This document shows positions 32,809 to 45,397 of a stretch of 64,000 nt of DNA, piece after piece (position 1 is the stretch's first letter; each line of letters begins with the position of its first letter). Position numbers and translations under genes: made by a program. This DNA is from Sordaria brevicollis (Eukaryota; Ascomycota; Sordariomycetes; Sordariales; Sordariaceae). Location: assembly GCA_033439795.1 (NCBI GenBank), contig JAUTDP010000005.1:1641001-1705000 (forward strand), given 5' to 3'. Below the pieces are notes generated by a model, which did no database searches, had not been told where the DNA came from, and worked only from the letters and a program-made list of their open reading frames with translations.

Positions 32809-35093
32809 TGTTACCAAAAGTGCTGCTATAAATTCCTCGATGCTGATGCTTTTTGCCCACTTTCGTTCTTTTGGATCGTAAAGCCGAACCTGAAGCTGGT
32901 CTAGGAAGATTGCACTCGCTTGAAGTCATCACCAACTGAAGTCGATGAATGCGCGCGGGGTACGTAACGCACACTAAGTCTAGTACGGAACCCAACCGGG
33001 CCTGAGTCGGAGTGTTTAGGTGTCAATTCTGCAATCCCCGATCCGTAAGTGGCAGTAGCGCCGGGACTTTTTTCTTGGACGGCGCCGCCGTGGATAATAA
33101 ATTAGCGGGTGGGGATGCCGGTCACGAGAGAGACTCGGCGGCGCTTGCCTCACAAACAACAACCGCTGTCCCCGCCGGGCCGTACCACCTACCATGCCGG
33201 CGTCCATACATAGCTTGTCCCACAAATCAGTGGTTCAAGCTGAGCTGTCAGACAGCTCCTGCGATTGAAGGCCCGTATTTTGAAGGTTCATTTTACAGCC
33301 AGCATTGGTAGCCAACATCCTCCGAGCTCCTTGAGCCATAGGGTCTGGTGTTTCTAGGACTTTGCGGCCCCCGTTCCTAGCTTGTTACGTAGTCGAAGAA
33401 AATACCACCTTCCTCTTTTCTTTATCCCGTAACGTGTTTTTTGTCTCGTGTCGGTGGACAGTTTTGTTGGAATGTCGACCTGCAAGTCCAGATGGGTAAG
33501 GGTCTTTTAAACTGAAGGCTTGCTGCAAGTAAACCGATGTGTACCAGTCGTCCTTCCATGGAAAAACAGTGAGGGTCTGTTGCATTTCCCCGTAGAGTCC
33601 TGAAAATCTCCCATGTTACGAAATGCCTTCCAAAAGAGTGTGTCGGCAGAATGTTTTATTCGCAGGAACGTGCACTGAGGAGACATTTCCGGGGCGTACC
33701 TACAGTTCATCCCAACTTGAAGCCGTGCTGCAGCCGAGGTGCATTCAGTGCGTTTAACTTTGGGAAAGCATCTTGGCATCCTTGGCATCTGAATACGGAA
33801 TCTTTTATCAATCTCCCATCTCTTGCTGCCATGACGGACTACTCTAGCATCTCGGCAGGTCATTCAGCCTCTCGAAAGGCACACATACTCGTCTGGCCTA
33901 GAAACGGCCTGACCCTAGGTATGCACCACAACCAAGAGTCAGTGTAGTTTCTAGACCTGACGAGTACTCCGCGCAAACATATAATCGTTAGCAACTAGGA
34001 CAAAGTCTCCTTGAACATCGTTGCAAAAGTCGAAAGAGCAGACGGTCCGTCGGTCCCTTTCTGGTAGTGTACTGTAGGCGCCCCGGCAATCAGCGATGGA
34101 AAAAGTCTGTAATAAGCGAGCCTGCTAAGATATGACAGAGCGTCGCCATCACTGCTACCGTTGCATTCGACTGTCCGTCCACTTCACGCTTTCGAGAACC
34201 TGAAGTGGAAGCTGACGAAGACATGACTGGTCATTTCGGTGTTCTTGCGTCCACGATTCGCGAGTATGTAGTCACTGGCGAGACAGGTTACGCACCTATT
34301 GCCAATCTCACAATGAACTGTGCGGTGCCTAGGTACAGAACCATTGTCTTGTCTCTATCCGCAAGTTTGTGATCCTCCGCCGTCAGCATTCTTGAGAGAG
34401 AGATCCATATCCAGGGCCAAGAACTGTAGGGATTCGAACCAAGGCATCTCCGGCTAATCGAAGTTGCAGATGGCTATCTAACTCATCAAGGAGGCGTGTT
34501 TTAAAACCCCAGCGAGAGAAAGAAAAAAGTGGTTTTCTCCCCCGTCCGGTTGATTACCGTTGATCCGTCATCCCCCAAGCTGGGCGTGCTGGGTTTCGTT
34601 GACAGGGCCACAAGGGGGCCACAGGGGGTTGTCGAGGAGCTGTATCGCATCTGCTTAATCGTCTCGTATGGTGCCGCACCATGGGGGGAAACGATGCTCT
34701 TCTTGAGCAGCCAAGTTCTTTTGAGACGCCGTTATTCCGAAGCTCTGGTTGAGGCTTCATGGTCGGTACGTACTCGTAGCCACCTCGACGAGCAAATCCG
34801 TATGGAATTGTATGGTAGAGGTTTGGGCCGGTTGCCCTGATTTATATCTGTGGCCTGGAAGCTTGCTGACGCTTGGCTACAGTTCTGCTTGCCAGCAACA
34901 TGTTTGCAGCGCTCGTGATATTAAATTCGGTGGTATTCCGCCACTCGGGTTGCTGTATTCCGACCGTTGGTTGCCCTGTGGATTTATACTGGTTGACAAG
35001 GAGATAGACGCATCCAATATCACTGGAGCATCCGTTCCTGCGTCCAGGTTCCATCATCGGCACGTCGGCCGTTAGGAAGGGGGCTGTCATCCA
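32809..35093. other. Intergenic region upstream of the deaminase gene
   Basis: No supported gene. It presumably contains the deaminase promoter. A tRNA-like fragment at 34415-34490 was examined and not accepted as a gene. Confidence 0.55.
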
Positions 35094-35095
35094 TA

Positions 35096-35390
35096 CCGTA
35101 TAAACTCGCGAGCCTCGCAAAACGCTAATGGCTCTAGTTTGCTGAAGCCTGCTGAAGTCTGCTGGAAAGCTACCATAGTCCTGCCAATAGGATGCCTAGT
35201 CAACCAGCATATATCAGCACATGTACCTGTTCAGTTATGAAGGCTCGAAGAATTTCGCTCATTATTCTAACTTTTGTACCTTTCTAACCGCAGCGACCGA
35301 TCTAATGCCGGCCAGCCATTTGTGTAGACTTCAGCAGACTTCAGCAAACTAGAGGGATTAGCGTTTTGCGAGGCTCGTGAGTTTATACGG
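35096..35390. mobile_element. MITE-like non-autonomous element with 65-bp terminal inverted repeats
   Basis: A 295-bp inverted-repeat element. The left arm (35096-35160) and right arm (35326-35390) match over about 65 bases with few differences; both begin CCGTATAAACTC and continue CGAGCCTCGCAAAACGC. TA dinucleotides flank it at 35094-35095 and 35391-35392, as for Tc1/mariner-type insertion. No coding capacity is present. Unlike the two large elements it has normal base composition and shows no RIP damage, which fits its being shorter than the roughly 400 bp that RIP needs in Neurospora. Confidence 0.82.
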
Positions 35391-36650
35391 TAGAGATCAT
35401 CATACAGCTGCAGTGAGTACGGTCCGGTCATTCTGGAAGAGCGGTTTACGCCAAACTCCCGTCTTGCTGGATGATGAGCCCAGGTCCCGGCCATCTTCTC
35501 ACCGACCATCAGTTCTTGCATCGCAGTTGGCAAACCAAACACCATTTTGCCCAAACATTGTGTTTCAACGGCCCCATGCTCTTTCGAGGGATCTTGTTGC
35601 CGTGCAGGCGTGCACACACCAGTGTCTGTCGCACTGCATATCGAATTTCGGGACCCAAAAAGGGAGAAGAGAGTGGCGGCAGGAGTGGGAGACGGAGTGG
35701 ATGGCTTGGGGGGAAAATGTCCGGGGTGAGTACCTGCGAGGACTTTGTGCGCTATCAGAGAAGGAGTCCTTTCCTGTCTCTATATAGCCGAGAGATACTG
35801 ACAGGCTGTTAGCGCACAAGAGGAGCTAACCGCAAATTGGCCCTGACTACTGAATAGCTTCAGTCCTATTTGGGCATGGCTGGTCGCGCCATAACGCTGC
35901 AGACAGGAGGGCTAGTCCTTGTCCCCAGACCCGGTCGGCTGGAGCCTCCTTTTCTCTTCCTGGCAGGCTACCCCTGGTGCCTTGCGTCTTTGCTTCTGAA
36001 CGGAGCAGAGCCTGTTGCTTGTCACTGTTTGGATAAATCTCTTGAGAGGTTGACAGCTCACATGGGCAATAGAACCAAGCCAGTCTGCCACATTACCAAT
36101 CCTGTTGATATCAAGCAAGCCGCTATCCGGTTAGAGACAAAGTCAGCGTGGTCGTGGTGTTGGTGTTGTGTGGGTTTACTAATCAGACAGCTGCAACTTT
36201 CATGATACCGTGCGGCCGAAGATTGTGAACAAGAAGTCTGGTTGATTTGAATTCAATTGCGCGAGCGAACAGTTGCGACCCAAAAGTCCATCTGGTGGGG
36301 CCAGTCCGTGCACCTGCATTTAAGTGGACCATCTCTCTATCGGTGCAAAGCACAATTGGTCCGCGGGGCCTTGCAGTGTCCGCCCGCTTGCACGTCCCAA
36401 GACTCCTTCCATTCATGATCCCGCAGGCCGCCAGCAGGCCACTGCAGGACCACTGCACTGCGCTGCAAAACAGAAGTCCACACAGCGAGCGAACCCACAG
36501 TCTTTTTAGCTTCCACTTCCACTTCCACTTTCCACCTGGTTTTGGTGGAGGTCCCGTCGTCGGCGGGAGATTCTTTGCATCCACTCTTGCGAGATTCTCT
36601 CGACATCCACATGCGCCCATCAACCACGGGGAAGGACCTGCAACCCGAGG

Positions 36651-36678
36651 AACGGGGCGCAACGGGGCGCAACGGGGC
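36651..36678. repeat. 10-bp tandem repeat AACGGGGCGC
   Basis: Two full copies and one partial copy (AACGGGG) in direct tandem. Function not evident. Confidence 0.85.
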
Positions 36679-36744
36679 CTTCAATTTTAGAGATCCATAA
36701 CTCCGGTGCGTTCGGCCAGGCTGGTAATCAAGATTTTGGCAAGA

Positions 36745-36787
36745 TTTTTTTTTATTTTATTTTATTTTATTTTATTTTTTTTTTTTT
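36745..36787. repeat. TTTTA pentanucleotide microsatellite with poly-T ends
   Basis: About four TTTTA units enclosed by T-runs. Likely length-variable between strains. Confidence 0.9.
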
Positions 36788-38371
36788 GTTGCGGTGCGGC
36801 GTGGCTGATGCGAGGTCCGGTTTCTTCCCATGTCCGCCGTTGGAAAGGAAATGTCGATGTTCGGAATCAGGAGGTTCGAAATAACTGCCCCGGCTTTTAC
36901 GAACCTCAAGTTCAGCTTCAAGAGGTCGGGTGTGTCCGTGCAAAGCAGAGGTGGTACTTGACCCAGGCTTCATGTGTTGGACTACCTTCCTTGGACCTAC
37001 CTACAGGTAGCTGAAGCTCTGTTTCCCCGTCAAGTGGAAGGAAGTCGCTCTGCAGCTCGCTCCAATTCAAAGCTCCTTTTCACTCCTTCCGTTCCTCCTC
37101 CAAATCTCAACCCATCATCCAAAGCCTTTCGGCCCGCCATCCAGCCCGCCATCCGCTGACCGGGCTCTCCTGTGTTTTTATACTCGCTTCATTCCCTTTG
37201 GAGAGGTTTGCTCAGCTGCAGTGCCCTGTCTCCAACTGCACGCACCTTCCTCCATCGCCAGCGATACTGGACTAACAAACTGAATCCATTCCTCTTTGGT
37301 AGCACACCACAACCTCAATCTGCACTTGATTCTGCTTCCATCGATCAATGGACAACCTGAATTTCTCTCAAAGACGACAATTGACGATTGACACGGACTG
37401 CAGCAATCCAGGTTTGTCCGTTCCTCAGCGGGCAACCTTCCATCTCCAACCAGTGCAGACCCCAGTGTGAGAAAAAAAAACAAAAAAGGTCCCGCTCTGC
37501 CCCTACCGTAGCCCAGCGTGCCCAGTGCAGCGACCCAGCAAAAGGCCCCATCGTGCTACCCCCGACCGGGCCCATTCTCCCCCCCGGCCCATTCCCAATC
37601 TGGCACAGGGTAATAATCGCAACTCTGGCCGGCCTCTCGTTCGTCAGTTCGACTCGGCCGCCCGCCCACTCGCAGAACCGAAATCGATCCCCAGTCCTTC
37701 TTTTCTCCTTCTTTCTGTTCTTCACCACCCGACCTCCTGTCGATTAGTGACAGCCTCCCAACCTGCTCCTACGACCTGACAACAACCTTCGCGTACGGTC
37801 GGTCGCGTCGCTTCGAGATTTTTGACTCTTTTCAGTCCATCACTCAAGTCTAACATCATCTCTCGAAGAAGGTCACTCGACGCCGCACGCCTCTCTTAAA
37901 GCATCAAGGTTGTCAGGGTCGCTCCTCGCCTGTGGTCAATATCCGCCATCCGCTCATTCGTTCGACGCTCAGCTCTTGGAAAGAACCCGTGAAGGAGGCC
38001 TTTTCCCCTCGCAAATCACTCTCCACCACTCTCCTCTATTTTCCCAACCAGCAGTCATTTCGTTCAGAACAGCATCGGGACCTATATCACCTGCCTAGCT
38101 GTTTTGACTGGCCATTACCGAATCGCCCGACCCCTGGAGCTAGCAATTCCTCCTCCACCGGCGACCCGTACCAGCACCACTGCTTTGCACCATTCACACC
38201 ATCCATACTCCAGCAAGCGACTCCGACTTGCTGCACCGCTAAAGATCCGACGGCTCAAAAAAGCGTCGTCGTCATTTTACCTGCCTGTCCACTTACAGCA
38301 CCGTCACAACGGACTAAACGAGTCCGTCGCCAATTGTCACTACGAATTAAGCCACCACACCCTCAAATAAG

Positions 38372-39674
38372 ATGGATAACCGATCAAGCGATGTGTCGCC
38401 AGAGGCGATGCAGGCACGAATTCAACAAGCGCGTCGCGAGGCTGAGAACCTCAAGGACAGAATTAGGCTGAAGAAGGAAGGGCTTGCCGACACTTCCCGT
38501 GAGTCGCCCTGTCAACAGGTCGCGGATTGCGGCTTGATCCGTCCATGCCTTTGTGAATGGCAGATTGATCGCCGCACAGTGTTGCTGACATGATGTGTAG
38601 TCTACGAGGTCGCGCAACAGGCCCACGAGCCACTTCCGAAGAACAACATGATGAGAACGAAGAAGACGTTGAAGGGTCATTTGGCCAAGATTTATGCCAT
38701 GCATTGGTCCACCGACAGGAGGCACCTCGTCTCAGCATCTCAGGACGGCAAGCTCATTATCTGGGACGCTTATACGACCAACAAAGTTCACGCCATCCCC
38801 TACGATCGTCTTGGGTTATGACTTGCGCCTATGCCCCGAGCGGCAACTTTGTCGCCTGCGGTGGTCTCGACAACATTTGCTCCATTTACAACCTGAACTC
38901 GAACCGCGACGGCCCTACTCGTGTCTACCGGGAGCTTTCGGGTCATGCGGGCTATCTCTCTTGCTGCCGTTTCATCAATGACCGCAGCATCCTTACTTCC
39001 TCTGGCGATATGACGTGCATGAAGTGGGATATTGAGACAGGAACAAAGGTCGTTGAGTTCGCCGACCACTTGGGCGACGTGATGAGCATTAGTTTGAACC
39101 CAACCAACCAGAACACCTTTGTGTCGGGTGCTTGCGATTCTTTCGCTAAGCTTTGGGATATTCGCGCCGGCAAGGCCGTACAGACATTCGCCGGTCACGA
39201 GTCTGATATCAACGCCATCCAGTTCTTCCCCGATGGACACTCCTTCGTAACGGGTTCCGACGACGCCACTTGCAGACTTTTCGATATCCGCGCAGACAGA
39301 GAGTTGAACTGCTATCGCGTAAGTATCTTGCCAATTGTTTGTCTTGCCGAGTTTGGGAGCTAACACATGGGTAGTCCGAATCTATTCTCTGCGGCATTAC
39401 CTCCGTCGCGACGTCAGTCTCTGGACGTTTGCTCTTTGCCGGCTACGATGACTTTGAATGCAAGGTCTGGGATATTACTCGCGCCGAAAAGGTTGGCTCT
39501 CTCGTGGGTCACGAGAACCGTGTCAGCTGTTTGGGAGTTTCCAACGATGGAATAAGTTTGTGCACAGGTTCTTGGGACTCTTTGGTAAGCATCTCCCCCG
39601 ACCACACCAGGGTGATATAGCAAAGGACGCGGATGAGACTAACTCCCTCAAAGCTCAAGGTCTGGGCCTACTAG
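38372..39674 (+). CDS. gnb1: Heterotrimeric G-protein beta subunit, with a one-base frameshift in exon 2
   Basis: Four exons: 38372-38498, 38601-39318, 39375-39584 and 39654-39674. G-beta binds G-gamma and G-alpha at the plasma membrane and transmits receptor signals for growth, conidiation and mating. The N-terminal coiled coil ([21 protein letters not shown]) and seven WD repeats are clear ([81 protein letters not shown]). If one base were present, the product would be 358 residues, the usual size. As given, the C-run at 38797-38800 has four Cs where the [11 protein letters not shown] block needs five; the frame then reaches TGA at 38819-38821. The next codons continue perfectly in the shifted frame. 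A consensus error in a homopolymer is the likeliest cause; a real null allele is possible. Introns are GT-AG, the last with branch GACTAAC. Confidence 0.9.
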
Positions 39675-42600
39675 GCGCATGTGTGATACTGATACGACCG
39701 GCACCTCTGGATACCCGACCTCGACACGTCGCTTCACAAAGCCTATCGAGTGCTATTATTTTTTTTTACTTGTTCTATTTCAACCTGGTAACGCCTTTTA
39801 ATCCTTGCGATCTGGCGTAGACAGGACGAAGTCACGACATATTATTTCACCCAACAATCTCGGCTCCCCGGGCTTAGGCCACCATTAACTGGCCTTGCTC
39901 CCCGGTAGGAACTGGTTTTAGTTTCTATGGCGGTTTTTCCGACACACCACTCGATTCGCTGCGTCATATTCTCGGCGGGTTCATTCGTACGATGGGCGGC
40001 AACGATGTTGTTCAATGGTTCAGCTCGCCGTATGGCAGCTTATCTCACGCTCCAGAAAACGTCCCCCCGGATAATATGATCCGACACGTTCATAAAGTTC
40101 GGGTCGCGTAATTCCCCGGGCACTATTACAGGGACGACTGTACCGGGCTCTTTAGGCCCGTTCAGCTGGAACAGGACGCCCACCGAATCAGCAAACAGTG
40201 GCTCGACGGGTCGTGTCATATCCCACAGGAGCGGTTGTCAGTGTCTCTCGCGGAGGTTGTGTCTTGAAGCAGTTTACCGGATACCCTCTCTATACGTACT
40301 TGTTCACAACTTTGCGCGCATTTTCTCAGCGTTTGGTATTTCTCCAGTATATTACCGGTGGGATGGGGAGGAAACCGTCAGGGTGTCTATCTTCACGTGT
40401 GTTGGTAAAAGTAGGCCGGGAATGCTAAACGGTCCCCGTGTCTTGTGTTTTTTTCGCGAGAAGGGGAAGGGGATCGGCTCATGAGTGGCGACGGTAAACA
40501 GCGGTTGCGGTACAGGCTTCGGGGGGCACCATATCCTTTTTCTTATTCCTCATTTTTCATCAGTCAAGGGGTGTATTGTGGGGATCTTTTTTTCCCATAT
40601 TCTCCTATCTCTTTTTCTTCTATGCCCTCTTGCTCTCTCTACCTACCTCGCTCTGCTGCCTAGTACCCTTATGACGGTTGTTTCTTTTCACTGATGGTTA
40701 ATGGTGGATATGTTATTGCCTGTATCAGGTAGTCAGAAAAACAAAAGTGGAGGGAAGGAAGGGAGATGTGACTGGGCGTTTTAAATACTTTTTTTTTTAA
40801 GGGTTACCCCTGAGCCCTGATCTGCCCTGCCTGTGTACTATAGTCGCGCTGAATGCTATTCATACATGAACTCTGTTCTCCTTGCTTTTTATATGAAGTG
40901 TTGATGTAAATTTGTTCACCAATCGCTGGTCAAAGCATGTTTTTGTCTTGTCATGCTTGGCCAGGAGTTAGTGTGACTATCACCGACGGCTTTCGACTTC
41001 AACTTTGCATATATAGACAGAAGAAGGACGGGGCTTGACCGGGAGGCAATTGCAATAGTGATAGCAGTAAAACTAATACATATACCTTCATTTTACACCT
41101 GACTTAAAGTCTTCCTGTCTATCATCCCTCGTTCGCCATCTCCTTGAATCCGGTCTTCTTCACCTCTCTCCTTACCTCTTTCTTCGCCTCTCTCTTCACG
41201 GTCCTATTCACTTCTTCTCCAAGGCTCACTTAGGGACTTGAAGAAGTAGATGCTGTTAAGTCATGATTTTTTTCCACACCGAAGTAGTCATGTTATGAGA
41301 TATTGTATGTGTAAGCCCGAAGCCATGTGAAATCTATGGCTGATTTCTTTGTAACTTCTTCATCCATGATATATCGGCCTTATCTCGTGCCCATATATAC
41401 GACTACCACCTACATGCGAAAGTGCAGATTTGCCAGTCCGCAACTGAATCTCCGGGTCAAGGTTCTGTCCGTCACTGGCGGAGAATGATGACATCTAGAG
41501 GATACTGGAACAAAGTCTTCACTTGGTGAAGAGTACTTACCCACCAGCAACTTAGTCAAGTTCTATTTCTCCATCACCTGCGTCGCTGTTTTTATTAAGT
41601 TTCACAGCCGGATTTTGATAGTGCAGGAGCAGACAAAGCCTATTGCCTCAGTGCAGTATGAGTGTAGAGAGTTAAGTTACTTGACAACCGGTCCTGTTCA
41701 TGCGAAAAGGACCTTCCTTGGCTTTCATCAAAGTCCAAGACATAATCAGTTGCGTGCATGAGATCTCATTTGTTCAAATGACCACTTCCGTTCTTGTTCT
41801 TTACCATACCGAGATTCTGCACACATACTACAATAGGTATGCTTGGGTGATGTCGAAAGCTTGGACAGCATTATCGCAAGTAATGGGCAAAAGAGATCGT
41901 CATTTCCAAGGGTCCTAGGCAACACAAGAATACAACACTGCAATATTGACCCTTCTCATGCGTGTTTCACTTTGTTTCATTTTTCCCATCCTGCAAAGCC
42001 GGATGAACGACTCGCTCACTAATCATGAACTGTCCGTGGTGCGAAGCATGACCGACACTTGATACGGTACCCAGGCTGTTATTCCATATGACCATGCCAA
42101 AAAGAATTCTAAACATAGTAAGACGTCCCTGTCAATGGAGATACTTGAGTTCCAATGTCATTGTCTTATGAGACTCTCCAAAGAGAGAAGAAGCCTTGCT
42201 CTCTCGTGACGTCGTTCTCCAAGATCGGGTCGTTCTCTGGCAGTTGAAAAATACCTAGTTGATGAGACTCGAGTAATCTAGTCGTCCCGAAAACGAAGTC
42301 TGACCTGCAGTCCAACCTGTTATCAAGCAGATCCTGCGAGATCCTAGCCCTGGCAGTTGATGATGTGACCATACAATTTCCTACTGAGTAAAGATGGTAT
42401 GATCATTGCGAGCTCGTGGAATCAACAGTACCCATCGCAAGATCAGATGCAAAGTGACTGCCGATCTCTGAATCTGTGCGCCGGCATCCAGGTTCGAAAG
42501 CAGCGCTTAGGACGTGTGTAAAGTGTCGATCTCATCCACTAGGGTCTCTCTCTCCGTCATCCAGATGCGAGTTCATCACTCCCCAGTGTGAAGTGGAATG

Positions 42601-44358
42601 TGTTGCGAGATCAGAAATCTCCATCATTAACAGAACGCGCTCGAGAGTCGTGAACTCCGCATTTCCCCACGTCACGAACGTTAACGAAGGGGAGGACCCT
42701 AGGAATTCTTCGGAACTCGGGAACAACGTATGAGGCCTCAAACACCGAATCCGCCTTCGGTTGGCACTTGATATTGCACATACCTGGACCGGACCCTTTA
42801 CTCGCCAGGAACATGTTCTTTTCTTTCTTTCTTTTTCCCCTGACGGCGCCAGAGGTCTGAAAGGTCCCTGCTCCGTCCTTGCATTAGGTATTGGATTGCG
42901 TGTTTTAATCCCAGTCAACCACGCGACCAGGTCTGGGCGTGCAGCAGCCAGTGTCAGCCCCAAGGTCAAACGGTTGGGGCACTTCACTGGTGTATTCTCG
43001 GGCCTCTAATTCGCCCAAAACAGCCCCTCCTCAGGAGACCACAACGAACCCCTTGCTCAGTCAGTCACTCATACATTTTGCCGATCTCACACGAAGGACG
43101 GGACACACACTCACCACACCACCACATTCTCAAAGCATAGTCTCCGATCTTGCACTTTTGCCGCCGTGCTCCAGCTTCGCCTCTTCAGCTTTGCCGTCAT
43201 TTCATTGAATTTCCGGACTTTGCCTTCTGACTGGAGAAAAAGAGGTGAGTAATGAACGACTAGCCTTTTTCTTCTCAGAATCTCGTCAGGGGTAAACTCA
43301 TCATGCCTGTGCCTCCTGGTCCTCCCTCCCCCTTAATGCTCCATCTTACAACCCCAACAAGTGTCAGTATCAAGTCATGCCCTATAACTGGATACTTACT
43401 CCTATGTCAGTGTCCTACTGAACGGGTTCATCTCTTTTCATTGCCTCCACTCGGAATGCACAACCAAGGTGTGAAACTGTACCTATTCTGACACGTTCGC
43501 CCAGAAGAAAGCGAGAACAACGGCACCACCTTGATCCCTCGTCCCGGCCGCATTACACTCATCACTAGTGCCGCCGCCGCACCAAGAAATCATAACCCGG
43601 CCATTACCTATTTTGGCATCACGGCGTCACTGCGTGTGCGTCTCGTCTCGCCTATCCTAGCCTCAAAGGCAAAGCAGGTCTTCGGAACGTCCGATCGACG
43701 TCTTCACCCCATCTTCCTTAGACGCTAGCTTGGTGTTTCGTTCTCGTTCTCCGTGAACCGAACCGACCCGCTCGTGGCTTACGTTGTTATCCCTCTTTAC
43801 GTACTTGCTCGAATCAGGAACTCAGATCGTACCTGATCTCAAAGAGTAGGCCAAGGCAGAAAGTCGCCCCAGAACAAAGTCCTTTGAAGCGAATCGGTAC
43901 CTGCCGAGGACAAATATCAACCCACGTATTGCGTCTGTCTGTTCATCGTACCATCATCGGCACAGACACACAGACTCGATAGCAGAGTGAGAGAAAACAA
44001 ATCATTTCCTCATCCCTCTGTTCTATTCCTGCGCGAGAGTCTCCCACCCTACCTGCGGCGGAGTTACCGTTCATCCATTCACACGGGCGCCTAACGAGTC
44101 AAGGTTTGGGTTTTCATCCAGGTACCGTCCTCGGGAGTCCCTTCATTGTAACCCTACCACGCGAGTTACGCCTCGTTCGAGAAGGATTCGTTGTTCGGCT
44201 TATCCCAGTCTCTTTCAACCAAGGAAAGGAACAATTCATTCAGCCCCGTTGTGCTGTATTTCCTTGTTCCAGTTTTATCCCCCCCCAGTCCCCCATTCAT
44301 AACAGGATTTATCCATATCACATAAGACATCTCGTTTCCCCCCCTCCCTTATTTCAAA
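39675..44358. other. Intergenic region between the G-beta and phosducin-like genes
   Basis: About 4.7 kb with no supported gene on either strand. Open frames are short and show no splice-linked continuation. The last kilobase is C/T-rich and probably the promoter and leader of the phosducin-like gene. Confidence 0.5.
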
Positions 44359-45397
44359 ATGTCAGATCAAACCCCAGCTCAAGAAGAGTTCGCCTCTTTC
44401 CTAGCCAAGAACTCGTCAACCAAGTACAGCTCCCACCCGGAAGACCGAGACGGCTACCACGACTCCAAAGCCTATCGCTCAGACGACGGCCTAGACAGCG
44501 AGGACGAAGACGAAGAAGACCGCTTCCGCAACGCCCAGATCGAAGCAGCCATGAGGATGCCCACCCAGGACTCGCGGACCGAGATCCGGCTGCCGCCCGC
44601 CGGGTTCGACGCCGGCGCCGCCACGGGCGTCAAGGGTGTGATCGCAGACGCCCGAGCCTACGAAAACGCCAAGCGCAGCGCCAAGTGGAAAACCCGGGTC
44701 AAGAGCGCGCGGAGAAGTGTGTTTGGCGGCGTCAATGACGCATCATCTCCTCAGCAAAAAAGTGGCGGCAGAAAGTACAGCGACGGAAGCAGCGGGCTGG
44801 ATAGCGATTTTGGCAGCGATGTCGGCCTGGACAGCATGGACGAGGATGAGAAGGAGTTTTTAGAGAAGTGGAGGGAGAGCAGGCGGCGCGAGCTAGAGAA
44901 GGCGAGCATGAACCCGACGTCGAGACAGAGGAGGACGAGCCCCAGCTCGAGGCAGTTTGGCCGGCTGGATAACGTGGATGCCATGGGGTACTTGGACGCG
45001 ATTGAGAAGGTCGGGCCGGAGACGGCGGTGGTGGTTTTTGTTTATGATCATGAGGTATGTGATTCTTCCTTCCTTTTTGTCCACTGCTAACCATTTTCTC
45101 CTTTTTTTTTTTCAATAGTGCCCCGTCTCAGCAGCAATCGAGATTGCTCTCCGACCAATCGTCCACTCCCACCCGCTCATCCATTTCGTCAAGGTCCACT
45201 ACGCCGAGATGGAGTTCGACAACGCGGCCGTCCCGTCCATCCTGGCGTACCGCAACCAGGGAGACCTCTTCGCCAATCTCACAGGGCTGATCGAGATGAT
45301 TCCCGAAGACGAGGACTTTGACAGCGACACGCTCAAAAGGCTGTTTGAGAGGCACGGAATATTACGGAGCCAAAGGGGAGAGCCTGCTGGATGGTGA
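44359..45397 (+). CDS. Phosducin-like protein, G-beta-gamma chaperone
   Basis: Two exons, 44359-45054 and 45119-45397, encode 324 residues. Phosducin-like proteins assist folding and assembly of G-beta-gamma with the CCT chaperonin; in filamentous fungi loss of the gene (bdm-1 or phnA) lowers G-beta levels. The N-terminal half is charged and disordered (DSEDEDEEDRFRNAQIEAAMR), then DEDEKEFLEKWRESRRRELE, and the C-terminal thioredoxin-like domain has AIEKVGPETAVVVFVYDHE, CPVSAAIEIALRPIV, HFVKVHYAEMEFDNAAVPSI, LAYRNQGDLFANLTG and the closing FERHGIL. The intron (GTATGT to CAATAG, 64 bases) lies in phase 0 between YDHE and CPVS. ATG at 44359 follows TTCAAA and gives the expected MSDQTPAQEEF start. 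It is the next gene after G-beta, on the same strand. Confidence 0.9.

Larger units (their letters stand above)
35393..38371. other. Intergenic region and leader of the G-beta gene
   Basis: About 3 kb without a supported gene. It holds a 10-base tandem repeat (36651-36678), a TTTTA tract (36745-36787) and, over the last kilobase, a pyrimidine-rich stretch likely to be promoter and long 5' leader. Overlapping sense and antisense open frames near 36183-36690 appear to be chance in GC-rich DNA. Confidence 0.5.

Noticed and set aside
36183..36690. Long overlapping sense and antisense frames (147 and 159 codons)
   Set aside because: Both occur in the same GC-rich segment with no family signal; this is expected when stop codons are rare by composition.
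42532..42987. A 151-codon minus-strand frame between the G-beta and phosducin-like genes
   Set aside because: No domain, no splice continuation and no promoter features; considered chance.
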